Positions 56,583 to 64,000 of a stretch of 64,000 nucleotides of DNA are shown here, piece by piece; position 1 is the first letter of the stretch; each line of letters starts with the position of its first letter. A model generated the notes under the pieces. It made no database searches, was not told the origin of the DNA, and saw nothing but the letters and a program-made list of their open reading frames with translations. Origin of the DNA: Candidatus Berkiella cookevillensis (GTDB lineage Bacteria; Pseudomonadota; Gammaproteobacteria; Berkiellales; Berkiellaceae); assembly GCF_001431315.2 (NCBI RefSeq), contig NZ_LKHV02000001.1:1178001-1242000 (forward strand), in the 5' to 3' direction. Made by a program: the position numbers and the translations under genes.

Positions 56583-56882
56583 CTAATCGCTATATTGTTG
56601 TCTGCCACGGTTAAAGGAATGGCTGTCACTTTTAGGCTTTTGTTCTGCTTGGCTGATTTTCAAGCTTCTGCCCATCATATCGCTGCCGTTTTTGCTGATT
56701 GCTTTGTTCATGCCATCTGCATCTTCAAATGTTACAAAAGCAAAGCCACGAGCCTTGCCTGTTATTTTGTCCATTAATACAGCAACGTCAGTGACTGTGC
56801 CGCAGTCAGAGAAAAAGCTATGTAATTCTTGTTCTGTTGCTGAATAATTTAGATTGCCAACATATACTTTGTATTGCATCAT
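56583..56882 (-). CDS. RRM-domain RNA-binding protein
   Basis: The protein is about 99 residues: one RNA recognition motif with RNP2 (KVYVGNLNY) and RNP1 (KARGFAFVTF), then a short polar tail (FNRGRQQYSD). It resembles the small glycine-poor RNP proteins of cyanobacteria and proteobacteria that bind RNA in the cold or under stress. I start it at the paired ATGs 56879/56882; the 30 residues upstream are not RRM-like. It sits between icmB and the second icm cassette, on the same strand but with its own terminator. Confidence 0.88.
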   Translation of the reverse strand: MMQYKVYVGNLNYSATEQELHSFFSDCGTVTDVAVLMDKITGKARGFAFVTFEDADGMNKAISKNGSDMMGRSLKISQAEQKPKSDSHSFNRGRQQYSD

Positions 56883-57020
56883 GCACCATGTAATTAAAAA
56901 GTTAATATCAGGACATTGTAGAGGCAGAATAGACAGAAGAATCAATTCGCAGCATACACTTGGTCCGGTCAAAATCGTGGCACTTTATTTTGAGAAGGAC
57001 ATCAAGCGTTAACGCTGTTA

Positions 57021-57148
57021 TAGTCTTCGCATATGAGTTTTCGAGGGTGTTGTCTTCGCTCTCTCGCAATCCTCATGTACTTTTGTGTACACTCCGGTTG
57101 CTCGAGGCTTGACGCCTACTCGAAAAATCATGTGCTGTGACTATATAA
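57021..57148 (+). repeat. Dispersed repeat, family 2, direct copy left of icmB
   Basis: Contains TAGTCTTCGCATATGAG, CTTCGCTCTCTCGCAATCCT, CATGTACTTTTGTGTACA, GGTTGCTCGAGGCTTGACG and ATCATGTGCTGTGACTATA. The same blocks in the same order and orientation are at 60562-60710. It has no coding capacity. Confidence 0.8.
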
Positions 57149-57260
57149 TGGCAGCGAGAAGGCTAAGATAAGATCAAAGCAAAAAATTCAATGCAACGAA
57201 CACTAGTATCATAGCCTATCAAAGGAAATATGCAAGGTTGCTTGTTGTTGTTTTTCTCAT

Positions 57261-57433
57261 CGTTCGCAAAGCGAACATTTTCTCACTTTGTAAAGGGAGA
57301 CGCTCGCGCAGCTATGCTGCACGAGCAGAGGGATTTAGCTGTTTGTTCTGAAATTTTCAGTATAAATCCCCCTTCCGCTACGCGCGTCCCCCTTCAAAAA
57401 GTGGGATTTTGATTCGCGTTGCTCATCGATAAG
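57261..57433 (+). repeat. Dispersed palindromic repeat, family 1, copy F
   Basis: Core blocks are TCGTTCGCAAAGCGAACATT, CACTTTGTAAAGGGAGACGC, GAGCAGAGGGATTTAGCTG, and CTTCAAAAAGTGGGATTTTG, with the middle palindrome reduced to TTCCGCTACGCGCG. It lies just after the icmB stop, next to the family 2 copy. Confidence 0.85.
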
Positions 57434-57456
57434 AGAAACCAGCTAAGAAGACTATC

Positions 57457-60400
57457 CTAAGTCGGCCCCTTGGCTGTTTCATATACTTGCAGAATTTCTG
57501 CAATGAGTTCATCAATAACACCATTGGCTGCTTCTGCATTTAATTTCTCGCCGCTTTCTTTGCGTTTGCCCAAGCGTTGTTCTACGACATGAGCCGCACT
57601 TCCGCCAGGGTAGAGCATAGCAAGTAATTTTCGTGTCTCTGAAGCACCAATTTTCTTATAAAGTGCATTACGGATACGCGCATCTTCAGCGGTAGTATTG
57701 AAAGCCCAAAGCTCAATTGGGCCTAAGGTACTGGTACAAAGCTGTGTATTCATGCCCAATTTTGTTGCAAATTGTGCTAAAAAGGTTGCACCTTCTGCTC
57801 TAGGACCGTGTACGCGATGCGTTAATGCATACTTGGCTGTATCAGATAAACCAAAAGTTGCTGTTGATTTATCAATGGCTTGTTGAGGGCCTGCATCCAT
57901 GATGAATATCGAGGTTGCAAATTCCACCATCACAGGATCGAAGTCATCCAATGATTGTGATAATAAAGCAACTTGCACTTTCCATTTTCTTCCTTCACGC
58001 ATATCTACAAGTACTTGATCGCGTACTGCTTGTGCTTTAGAAGTTCGATGGAATTCATCCATGACAAGACGTTTAGGATCTTCTCGGATTTGAAGAATTC
58101 TTTGACGATGGAATTCTTTGAAATCAGCAGGGAAATCTTCAAGATTTTCTTCTGTTAGATAATAGTTTCTTGCCATAATATAGCGCGCAAGCATATACAT
58201 AACCGCGGTTTGACGATCGGCTGCTTCACCACCTGATTTCGCTACTTCGTCTAAATCAAGCGATACGATACGGGATTCCCCCAGGTCAAACTGTGTTATT
58301 CGAGAGAGAATAGGGTATTCACGAATTGCGGCTGAGATCATTCGTCCAAAAGCGGTAATGAGAGGTTCACCTGTGGGTGCTACGATTTTACCGTAGAGAT
58401 CTTCTACAACTTGTGTACGACAAATTGCTGCCGCATCGGCGAGCATTGGAGAACAATATCGCTGTGCAACGGTTGCAAGGTGTGTTTTGCCAGCTTTAAA
58501 GAGAGCATCAACAACTTCCCACCATGAGGTATGTGCATCGCCATTAAAATTAATTTCATTTAATGCTGCATCAATTTTTTGATCAAGATCTTTGGTGTAT
58601 TTATTAGGATTATGGCTATCCGATAATGATTTATACATTTCATCTACAATCATACCGGCCATATCAGAAATACCATCGTATGACTTTGATTCACCAATTG
58701 GGGTTGCCAGTAGTGTAATGAAATTTACCAAGAAACTTCTTTCTTGAGGCGTTGGTTTTCTGCAACCCAACTGTGTATCAAATGGATTAATGGAATAATC
58801 CGGTGTCATTCTTAATCGATGGTAGGCGGCCAAATGTTTCTGATCATCAGGCAAGGCTTCTTTGATCAAAGAAATCAATCCTGAACTAGAAGGGCCAATA
58901 TCAATAACTGATATTCTGGGTAAGCGCGTAATACCACCTTGTAAGCAAAGAGCAAGGTTAATGGTATTGGATAATACCGATTTACCCGAACCTGGTCTTG
59001 CATAGACAAGATCAATCCACGTTGTTTGTTGAGTTGAACCAGGCTGATAAGGCCAAGGTTTTCCATCCGGCGATCTAAATAAGGCTGCGCCAGTGATCCA
59101 AGGTGAGGCTGGTCTTGCAAAAGGCAACATGTAACAAACATTATTGATAGGTGCAACGGAAGGTGTGGCAACGCTATTGGTTGAGATACCCAGTGCGGTT
59201 GAAAGTGCAGCTTCATAACTGTCACCAGAAATTTCACCGACTTCGCAGCTTCCCCAGCCTTGTACGGCTTTTGCCAGTTCAGCAGAGCGTGCACGTAATA
59301 AGCGCTCTTCACCGACATTTGCCCAGGTACTTAAGGCAACACGTAATTTTACAACCGCATAGTCGGTACGTGTATCAATGGCTTTTAATAGCTCTGCTGC
59401 ATCTGTAATTAATGGATTGACAGAGGACGCGAAGCTTAAGAAAGAAGCTAAAATGGGCTTAATACCTAGGGTACGAATACCATCGCTTTCAAATAGGAAA
59501 GAAATACGCCATGGGAAGCGAGACTGTAATGTTTTCTTAAATAATTCGTAAAATGTTCTAATTTCTTGAGGAAATAAATCTATAAAATGTGTCGTATAAA
59601 TTTTGTCACCAATACGACAGGTTCTTAGATTGAGAATTTCTCCATCTCTGGGAATAATTTGTGGAACCAAAGGTGGCCAAGAAATTTCAGAGAGATCTCG
59701 TCTTGCTGGATCTTGAATATTGCGAATGGGAATTTTATCACCCGGTAATACTGGACGCCAATCGTCATTTGTATAATCAGGATCAATCGTTTTTCTGACT
59801 TCTCTTAATGCAGTATGCACGTCAAGTAAAACCGCATACAGCGTTGTATCCCGCATATCGTTGACAAGTGAACGAACAAAGGAATCATGCGTTTCGCGCA
59901 ATTCTGGTATAGCAGCCATAATATTTTGTGCATGACGCATAATAGGCTGTCTGGATGTACGCATTGTTTCTAACTTGTTTTTGTTAGAAATATCTAATTG
60001 TGTTTTATTTAAGGCAGAAGGGCGTGTCCATAAAACAAAATAGCAAGCTTCTGATGCTGTGAATTTAGATAAATGGTTAATACGTTCTTCAAATAAATCA
60101 TCAAGTTTTAGATTCAGGCGTTCACAGGTTCCCATTGCAGGGCGGAAAATTTCTCTGATTTCGTTTTTTACGGTGTCTCTGTCGTAATGGAAAAATACTT
60201 GAACGGCATGCCCGGGTCTGGAAAGTGCAGGAGATAGGCTGTTAATGAGCCCCTTGTGAATGCGATCAAATTCAGCCAAGCCAACCAGCTCTGTTGCACC
60301 ATAAAGCTTAATAATAGAAACCAAAGAACCGTCTCGAGCAACGAGCGTGTGACGGTTATCTGCTGTTTCTAGTGTGCAGTAATGATCTGTGGTTTGACCG

Positions 60401-60468
60401 AGTGACGATCCCATCCACGCTAAGACTGCATCAATGCTATCTAAGAGTGGATCGATAAAGGTTCCCAT
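57457..60468 (-). CDS. icmB: IcmB/DotO, Dot/Icm ATPase
   Basis: IcmB/DotO is the VirB4-like cytoplasmic ATPase that powers the Dot/Icm machine. The 1003-residue protein is near the length of the Legionella protein (about 1009). Walker A is YARPGSGKSVLSN (K496) and Walker B LVMDEFHRTSK (D804, E805). It is the only copy in the window, although the genes before it exist twice. It is cut off from icmD by 315 bp of repeat sequence, so it may need its own promoter. Confidence 0.96.
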   Translation of the reverse strand: MGTFIDPLLDSIDAVLAWMGSSLGQTTDHYCTLETADNRHTLVARDGSLVSIIKLYGATELVGLAEFDRIHKGLINSLSPALSRPGHAVQVFFHYDRDTVKNEIREIFRPAMGTCERLNLKLDDLFEERINHLSKFTASEACYFVLWTRPSALNKTQLDISNKNKLETMRTSRQPIMRHAQNIMAAIPELRETHDSFVRSLVNDMRDTTLYAVLLDVHTALREVRKTIDPDYTNDDWRPVLPGDKIPIRNIQDPARRDLSEISWPPLVPQIIPRDGEILNLRTCRIGDKIYTTHFIDLFPQEIRTFYELFKKTLQSRFPWRISFLFESDGIRTLGIKPILASFLSFASSVNPLITDAAELLKAIDTRTDYAVVKLRVALSTWANVGEERLLRARSAELAKAVQGWGSCEVGEISGDSYEAALSTALGISTNSVATPSVAPINNVCYMLPFARPASPWITGAALFRSPDGKPWPYQPGSTQQTTWIDLVYARPGSGKSVLSNTINLALCLQGGITRLPRISVIDIGPSSSGLISLIKEALPDDQKHLAAYHRLRMTPDYSINPFDTQLGCRKPTPQERSFLVNFITLLATPIGESKSYDGISDMAGMIVDEMYKSLSDSHNPNKYTKDLDQKIDAALNEINFNGDAHTSWWEVVDALFKAGKTHLATVAQRYCSPMLADAAAICRTQVVEDLYGKIVAPTGEPLITAFGRMISAAIREYPILSRITQFDLGESRIVSLDLDEVAKSGGEAADRQTAVMYMLARYIMARNYYLTEENLEDFPADFKEFHRQRILQIREDPKRLVMDEFHRTSKAQAVRDQVLVDMREGRKWKVQVALLSQSLDDFDPVMVEFATSIFIMDAGPQQAIDKSTATFGLSDTAKYALTHRVHGPRAEGATFLAQFATKLGMNTQLCTSTLGPIELWAFNTTAEDARIRNALYKKIGASETRKLLAMLYPGGSAAHVVEQRLGKRKESGEKLNAEAANGVIDELIAEILQVYETAKGPT

Positions 60469-60561
60469 GTTACCTCGCTGAAGTTTTCCCTTGTACTCTT
60501 TTGCGATGCAATTCTATAGATTCGAAGCTTTTTGAGCATCGTACGATATATCGCAATCCTT

Positions 60562-60710
60562 CGATAGTCTTCGCACATGACCTTTTTTGGGGGGGGGCTT
60601 CGCTCTCTCGCAATCCTCATGTCCTTTTATGGGAACGAAGGTTGCTCGAGGCTTGACGCCTACCCGACATTGTGCCCCTTGCGGGTAAAACTCATGTGCT
60701 GTGGCTATAC
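60562..60710 (+). repeat. Dispersed repeat, family 2, direct copy between icmD and icmB
   Basis: Contains TAGTCTTCGCACATGA, a run of nine G at 60589-60597, CTTCGCTCTCTCGCAATCCT, GGTTGCTCGAGGCTTGACG, and CTCATGTGCTGTGGCTATA. It is in direct orientation to the copy at 57021, so the two flank icmB. Confidence 0.8.
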
Positions 60711-60715
60711 CTTTT

Positions 60716-60745
60716 TTAAACGACAGATTTTCATTTGTCGTTTAA
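60716..60745. repeat. Perfect hairpin between icmD and icmB
   Basis: Arms TTAAACGACA and TGTCGTTTAA (10 bp) with a 10-base loop lie 39 bp after the icmD stop. On the minus strand an A-run, not a T-run, follows, so it is not a standard terminator. It may protect the 3' end of the icm mRNA or belong to the repeat. Confidence 0.55.
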
Positions 60746-60783
60746 TACAGAGCTGTGCTACTACTATTATATAATATTAATGA

Positions 60784-61188
60784 CTAGCCAAAGTTATCAA
60801 TATCTTGATAACTTGAACGTGCTTCTGCTTGGTTTGCTTGATCACCCCAGATAGTGCTTCCACCCGTATTAATCAAATTGGGTAAGAAAATTAATCCAAC
60901 TGCAATTACAAGCAGCATAATAGGTTGGCCTAATGGTACTTGTGCTGGTTGATCTTTATGTGCCTTAAGTTTCAACATACCCATCATAGCAAACCCCACA
61001 CCCGCAACATAGCTTATTGCAGTGATTAAGCGTGCAAGTCCAGACATACTTTTTGTAATATTCCCTGCCACATCTCCTAGTGTTTGGCCACCATAGGCTA
61101 GCGCTGAGCCGGTAGCGAGCATAAGGACGAGTGAAATGAATATCCGATTCGATATAAAATGCAATACACCAGACTTTGCATTCTGCAT
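60784..61188 (-). CDS. icmD: IcmD/DotP, first copy
   Basis: Small inner-membrane Dot/Icm protein, 134 residues, close to the L. pneumophila length (about 132). It has an N-terminal signal-like segment (ISLVLMLATGSALAYG), TLGDVAGNITKSMSGLARLI, VAGVGFAMMGMLKLKAHKDQ (a 20-residue stretch shared almost fully with copy 2) and PLGQPIMLLVIAVGLIFLPN. SD AGGAG is well placed. It lies last in the icmG-icmC-icmJ-icmD run, while L. pneumophila has icmD before icmJ. Confidence 0.94.
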   Translation of the reverse strand: MQNAKSGVLHFISNRIFISLVLMLATGSALAYGGQTLGDVAGNITKSMSGLARLITAISYVAGVGFAMMGMLKLKAHKDQPAQVPLGQPIMLLVIAVGLIFLPNLINTGGSTIWGDQANQAEARSSYQDIDNFG

Positions 61189-61225
61189 GAAAGACTCCTA
61201 ACTTTATAATATTGTAGCTACTATT

Positions 61226-61894
61226 TTACAATGGAACTTTAGCAAATACTGTTTTTTTCCAATACTCAATTTGTTTAGAAAATGGCTCTTTAGTAGGCAT
61301 TAATTTCAAATGCCTAAGAATCTCATGGTTTTGAACTTGAGTAATATTGGGAAGCTGTGCATCTATCCACGCTTGCCCAAACACTTTTGGTTGATCCGAA
61401 AGTGGTCCAAAACAATTTAAAACTTCATTGCTTCTGTCTCTAAAGCTCATTATTACAGACTTCAGTTTTCCTCGGTAGGCGGAATCTTTGTCTGAAGAAC
61501 AAAATAATACGCGACAGATGTTATTTAAAGAATACTGACTAATCTCAGGTAGATAAATAATAGTTCCACCTGTGCCATCTGCCAAGCCAATACTATCAAT
61601 AAAAAAACACTGCGAGCAAAAGCAGCAAGCAGTTGCTAAATTGCTAAGATGATTGTTTTTATAGTTATGATCGATATTTACAACGTCATGAAATTCCTTG
61701 GAAAAAAAACCACAGTAACGACAAGTATAATGATCTCGTTGTAAAACCGTGGATTTTATAAGTTGAAATTTAGAATTTCTCTTGCGACTCTGAAAAGAAA
61801 GCCAATTCCCCTTCATTGCATTGAGGCGGATAGGTAGTAACTCGAGTGTATCCGTAAGTGTTGATTTTTGCGTTAAAGTTTTTGACTGCTCCAC
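61226..61894 (-). CDS. icmJ: IcmJ/DotN, first copy
   Basis: Coupling-complex protein with zinc-type cysteines CRYCGFFSKEFHDVVNID and ACCFCSQCFFID. The 222 residues include an 18-residue N-terminal extension compared with copy 2, because the only available start is GTG 61894, one base after icmC. The tail YWKKTVFAKVPL is identical in the two copies. It is translationally close-coupled to icmC. Confidence 0.94.
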   Translation of the reverse strand: MEQSKTLTQKSTLTDTLELLPIRLNAMKGNWLSFQSRKRNSKFQLIKSTVLQRDHYTCRYCGFFSKEFHDVVNIDHNYKNNHLSNLATACCFCSQCFFIDSIGLADGTGGTIIYLPEISQYSLNNICRVLFCSSDKDSAYRGKLKSVIMSFRDRSNEVLNCFGPLSDQPKVFGQAWIDAQLPNITQVQNHEILRHLKLMPTKEPFSKQIEYWKKTVFAKVPL

Positions 61895-61895
61895 T

Positions 61896-62447
61896 TTAAA
61901 CTATGATCCCAAAAGTGTGACCTAAAATATTTATTGTATCGACTAAATTGATTAATACAACCCCGCCAAATATATGGGTGATTCCTTTTCCAATGCTACC
62001 GGGTTGCGCGCCTGGGTGCCCCATTTTACTTAAGATAATCCAGCCTCGCAGGAATGCTATAAAGCCAACTAATTTTAAATATTTAATAAAAATATTTTGA
62101 AGATTGAGCCAATTTTCAGAGCTATCAGTGCTTTGATATGAAGCTAAGCTACTTAATTGCCCAATTTCTGAGGTGCCAAAAATAGTTTGTAAGGATGCGT
62201 TCATCGTGCTTGGTAAATAGATAAGCATTATTCCAACAATTAAAAACACCATTGGCCCAGCAATTTCACCACGTTGTGCAGAACCATAGGTTTGATTCGC
62301 AAATGCTCTATACATCATAAGGCCACGAAGTACAAGGAAAAGACCGATGATATAGGATAACACTAGGAGCATTTTCTCTAAGCTGTAGAATGAGCTTGTG
62401 AGAGCTGAAAAGGCACTTTCTAAATTAAAAGATTCTGTTTCAAGCAT
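61896..62447 (-). CDS. icmC: IcmC/DotE, first copy
   Basis: Polytopic inner-membrane Dot/Icm component. I start at ATG 62447 (183 residues), because copy 2 has exactly this length and the two align from the first residue (MLETESFNLE / MIDTSSFSLD). The open frame runs back to 62525, but that part has no counterpart. Signature blocks are GLMMYRAFANQ, SAQRGEIAGPMVF and FLRGWIILSKMGHPGAQPG. It is 112 bp after icmG. Confidence 0.93.
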   Translation of the reverse strand: MLETESFNLESAFSALTSSFYSLEKMLLVLSYIIGLFLVLRGLMMYRAFANQTYGSAQRGEIAGPMVFLIVGIMLIYLPSTMNASLQTIFGTSEIGQLSSLASYQSTDSSENWLNLQNIFIKYLKLVGFIAFLRGWIILSKMGHPGAQPGSIGKGITHIFGGVVLINLVDTINILGHTFGIIV

Positions 62448-62559
62448 AAGATGGCTTCTGATTATTGTATGGTTGTGTTTTATGGATGCAAATCTGGCGC
62501 TTAAGCCCTGTATCATAGTGATCAAATAACGATGATACAGGGCTTATAAAGCTGAGATC

Positions 62560-63516
62560 TTATCTAATTGTAACACCTGAACTGGTAATAACTGTGCCAG
62601 TAGGGGCGTCAATTTTCAAAATCTTACCGTATTCACCTAGCATGTCACCCTCTGCAACAGAAAGTGTTTTACCTTCTTGTGTTCTTAACCATGCTCGGCC
62701 AGGTATAATTGCGTGAATAGTCATAGATTGGCTCACAGTACTTTTCTTAGGTGCAGAGCTTGCTGCGACACGGGCTTTGCGTGCTTTATTCGCTTGATCT
62801 GCTTTATAGGCTTCTCGTGATGCATATAATTCATTGACTTGCTCTGTTAAGCTTTTGACGATTTGGGTAAGTTGTTTGATATCTTGATGAATATCGCCCA
62901 GACTTCTATCAACATTAACCATTTTACCTGCTGTCAGCTCTAAGTCTTTTTCGATGTCTTTGATTTTTTGGGTATTAGACTCTGTTAAAGAGGTAATGTC
63001 TTTTTTAAGTCCACCCAAGGATTTTTCAAGATCTTGTTTGGTCTTGCTAACTGCGGCATCAAGCTCGGTTGAAGTTGCGGTATCAGGCGTGGGAATTGAT
63101 TGTTGTTGCGCTAATGAATCCAACTGTGAATCAAGCGCCATGGATGGCTGAGATGCTTCAGATTGTGCAACAGCCGGGGGTTCATCCGCTAAAGCCATTG
63201 GATCGTGTGCTGGTAGTGCTGCATGTGGCGCAACTGTTGGTGCAGGCGCAGGCGTTTTTGCTTGTTGTGCAGGAGGAGGGGTTGTGATCTCCCCAACACT
63301 TTCATCACTACCTGATTTGATAAATTGATAGCCACCAAAGCCGATACCGCCTAGTACTGCAACAGCAATGAGCCATGGAAAACTGCTTTTTTTTCGTTCA
63401 GCTACAGGCGCTGTATCAGCTTGCGAAGAGAGATCTGCGTCTGCATCAAAATTTTCATCACTATCAAACTCAAATTCATCTTCGAATTCATCATTTTTAT
63501 TATCATTATCTGCCAT
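62560..63516 (-). CDS. icmG: IcmG/DotF
   Basis: IcmG/DotF is an inner-membrane protein of the Dot/Icm core that spans the periplasm and has been linked to substrate recognition. The 318-residue protein has an acidic cytoplasmic N-terminus (DEFEDEFEFDSDENFDADAD), one membrane span (PWLIAVAVLGGIGFGGYQF), a proline/alanine linker, a coiled coil (about 150-240) and a C-terminal beta domain (AIIPGRAWLRTQEGKTLSVA). It is longer than the L. pneumophila protein (about 269) because of the linker. It is 4 bp downstream of icmE. Confidence 0.94.
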   Translation of the reverse strand: MADNDNKNDEFEDEFEFDSDENFDADADLSSQADTAPVAERKKSSFPWLIAVAVLGGIGFGGYQFIKSGSDESVGEITTPPPAQQAKTPAPAPTVAPHAALPAHDPMALADEPPAVAQSEASQPSMALDSQLDSLAQQQSIPTPDTATSTELDAAVSKTKQDLEKSLGGLKKDITSLTESNTQKIKDIEKDLELTAGKMVNVDRSLGDIHQDIKQLTQIVKSLTEQVNELYASREAYKADQANKARKARVAASSAPKKSTVSQSMTIHAIIPGRAWLRTQEGKTLSVAEGDMLGEYGKILKIDAPTGTVITSSGVTIR

Positions 63517-63520
63517 TCTT

Positions 63521-64000
63521 TCATTCCCCTCTTAAGGTAACATCGGCATCACTTATGAATAAAAGACCTAGACCTGTACCTTGGTTAATAGTAACGGTGT
63601 AGGGCGTATTAAATAATGGGCGTACTTGCTGTCCCCATTTTTTACCTACTTCACCAAGCGCAACCATCAACTGTTCGTTACCAGATAATTCAGGTGTTGT
63701 TTTGGTTGTTGTTGCACCAAAAACCGAGTTGGTTGTTGTCTGTGTGCTGCCTGAATCTGAAATTGCCTTAGAGTACCCTTCAAGGAAGGAAGACGCAAAT
63801 AAGCTACCGTAACGTAGTAAGTAATGCTTATCAACATCAGAGGCTAAGGCTGTTCTCGCTGTGTCAGGGTCAATCGCAACCGCACTGATGCTAAGAGATG
63901 TGGGGTGTGTTGGCAATGACAGCGTATCAAAAGTTAGTAGTGCTTTTTCTTGGCGCGCTTCATGCGTGATTTTGCCAATTAATTTACCACCTTTGTATTT
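63521..64000 (-). CDS. icmE: IcmE/DotG, C-terminal part (runs off the window)
   Basis: The frame is open from the window edge to the stop at 63521 and encodes 159 residues. They match the conserved VirB10-like end of DotG, the channel component of the Dot/Icm core complex: LTFDTLSLPTHPTSLSISAV, YGSLFASSFLEGYSKAI, then QVRPLFNTPYTVTINQGTGL and a final GLLFISDADVTLRGE. The N-terminal part and the start are outside the window. Confidence 0.93.
   Translation of the reverse strand, partial: KYKGGKLIGKITHEARQEKALLTFDTLSLPTHPTSLSISAVAIDPDTARTALASDVDKHYLLRYGSLFASSFLEGYSKAISDSGSTQTTTNSVFGATTTKTTPELSGNEQLMVALGEVGKKWGQQVRPLFNTPYTVTINQGTGLGLLFISDADVTLRGE

Noticed and set aside
56883-56972. N-terminal extension of the RRM protein frame (30 codons)
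   Set aside because: It precedes the RRM without conserved character, and a pair of ATG codons directly before RNP2 is the better start.
62448-62525. Upstream extension of icmC copy 1 (26 codons)
   Set aside because: The second copy has no counterpart, and both proteins are 183 residues when started at ATG 62447.
1-64000. tRNA, rRNA or CRISPR features
   Set aside because: All gaps were read for cloverleaf-like or regularly spaced repeat structure; none was found.

Overview
The window is a 64 kb piece of a bacterial chromosome. It is moderately AT-rich and gene-dense, with standard genetic code and no rRNA, tRNA, phage or CRISPR seen. It holds gammaproteobacterial housekeeping genes (prfB-lysS, lepB-rnc-era-recO-pdxJ-acpS, rpoE-degP, relA, barA/gacS), a Dot/Icm (type IVB) secretion locus, and several large proteins built like host-directed effectors. 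Together these point to an intracellular member of the Legionellales (Legionella/Coxiella/Berkiella-like). The genus cannot be fixed from the sequence alone.

Layout. 0.09-9.1 kb: prfB (with its programmed +1 frameshift) and lysS, an HDOD protein, ygfZ, a DUF924 protein, sdhE-ygfX, then rpoE, an rseA that looks frameshifted, and a degP/mucD protease. 9.2-13.8 kb: a 1550-residue protein with a complete Ser/Thr kinase domain, 30 bp behind degP. 14.2-20.8 kb: lepA, then a tight operon lepB-DUF4845-rnc-era-recO-pdxJ-acpS. 20.9-31.3 kb: a 595-residue unknown protein, a periplasmic binding protein plus GacS/BarA-type hybrid kinase pair, a small lipoprotein, kynU-kynA, and a polyproline/acidic protein whose C-terminal part resembles the Arp2/3-binding tail of WASP proteins. 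31.4-46.4 kb: an exported beta-helix-like protein, a sodium symporter, an M48 protease, a PolB-like exonuclease, rlmD, relA, a LOG-family protein, ppc, a YbaK-HDOD fusion, adk and a thioredoxin. 47.2-54.3 kb: a histone H1-like protein, a small unknown protein, tsaB, an ankyrin/cysteine-protease-like protein, and dapD-dapE on the minus strand.

54.5-64.0 kb, all on the minus strand, is the Dot/Icm block: icmE (partial, running off the window), icmG, icmC, icmJ, icmD, icmB. After an RRM protein gene comes a second complete icmC-icmJ-icmD set. The two sets have the same internal order, which differs from the icmC-icmD-icmJ order I recall for Legionella pneumophila. The repeated module joins two inner-membrane components with the coupling-complex protein IcmJ/DotN. 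This is the most notable feature of the window.

Intergenic spaces carry several families of dispersed palindromic repeats. At least six copies belong to one 170-270 bp family. Three belong to another, two of which flank icmB as direct repeats. There is also one MITE-like element with perfect 19-bp inverted ends next to kynA. The candidate effectors (kinase, ankyrin/protease, WASP-like, 595-residue protein) are spread singly among housekeeping genes, as is usual for Dot/Icm effectors.
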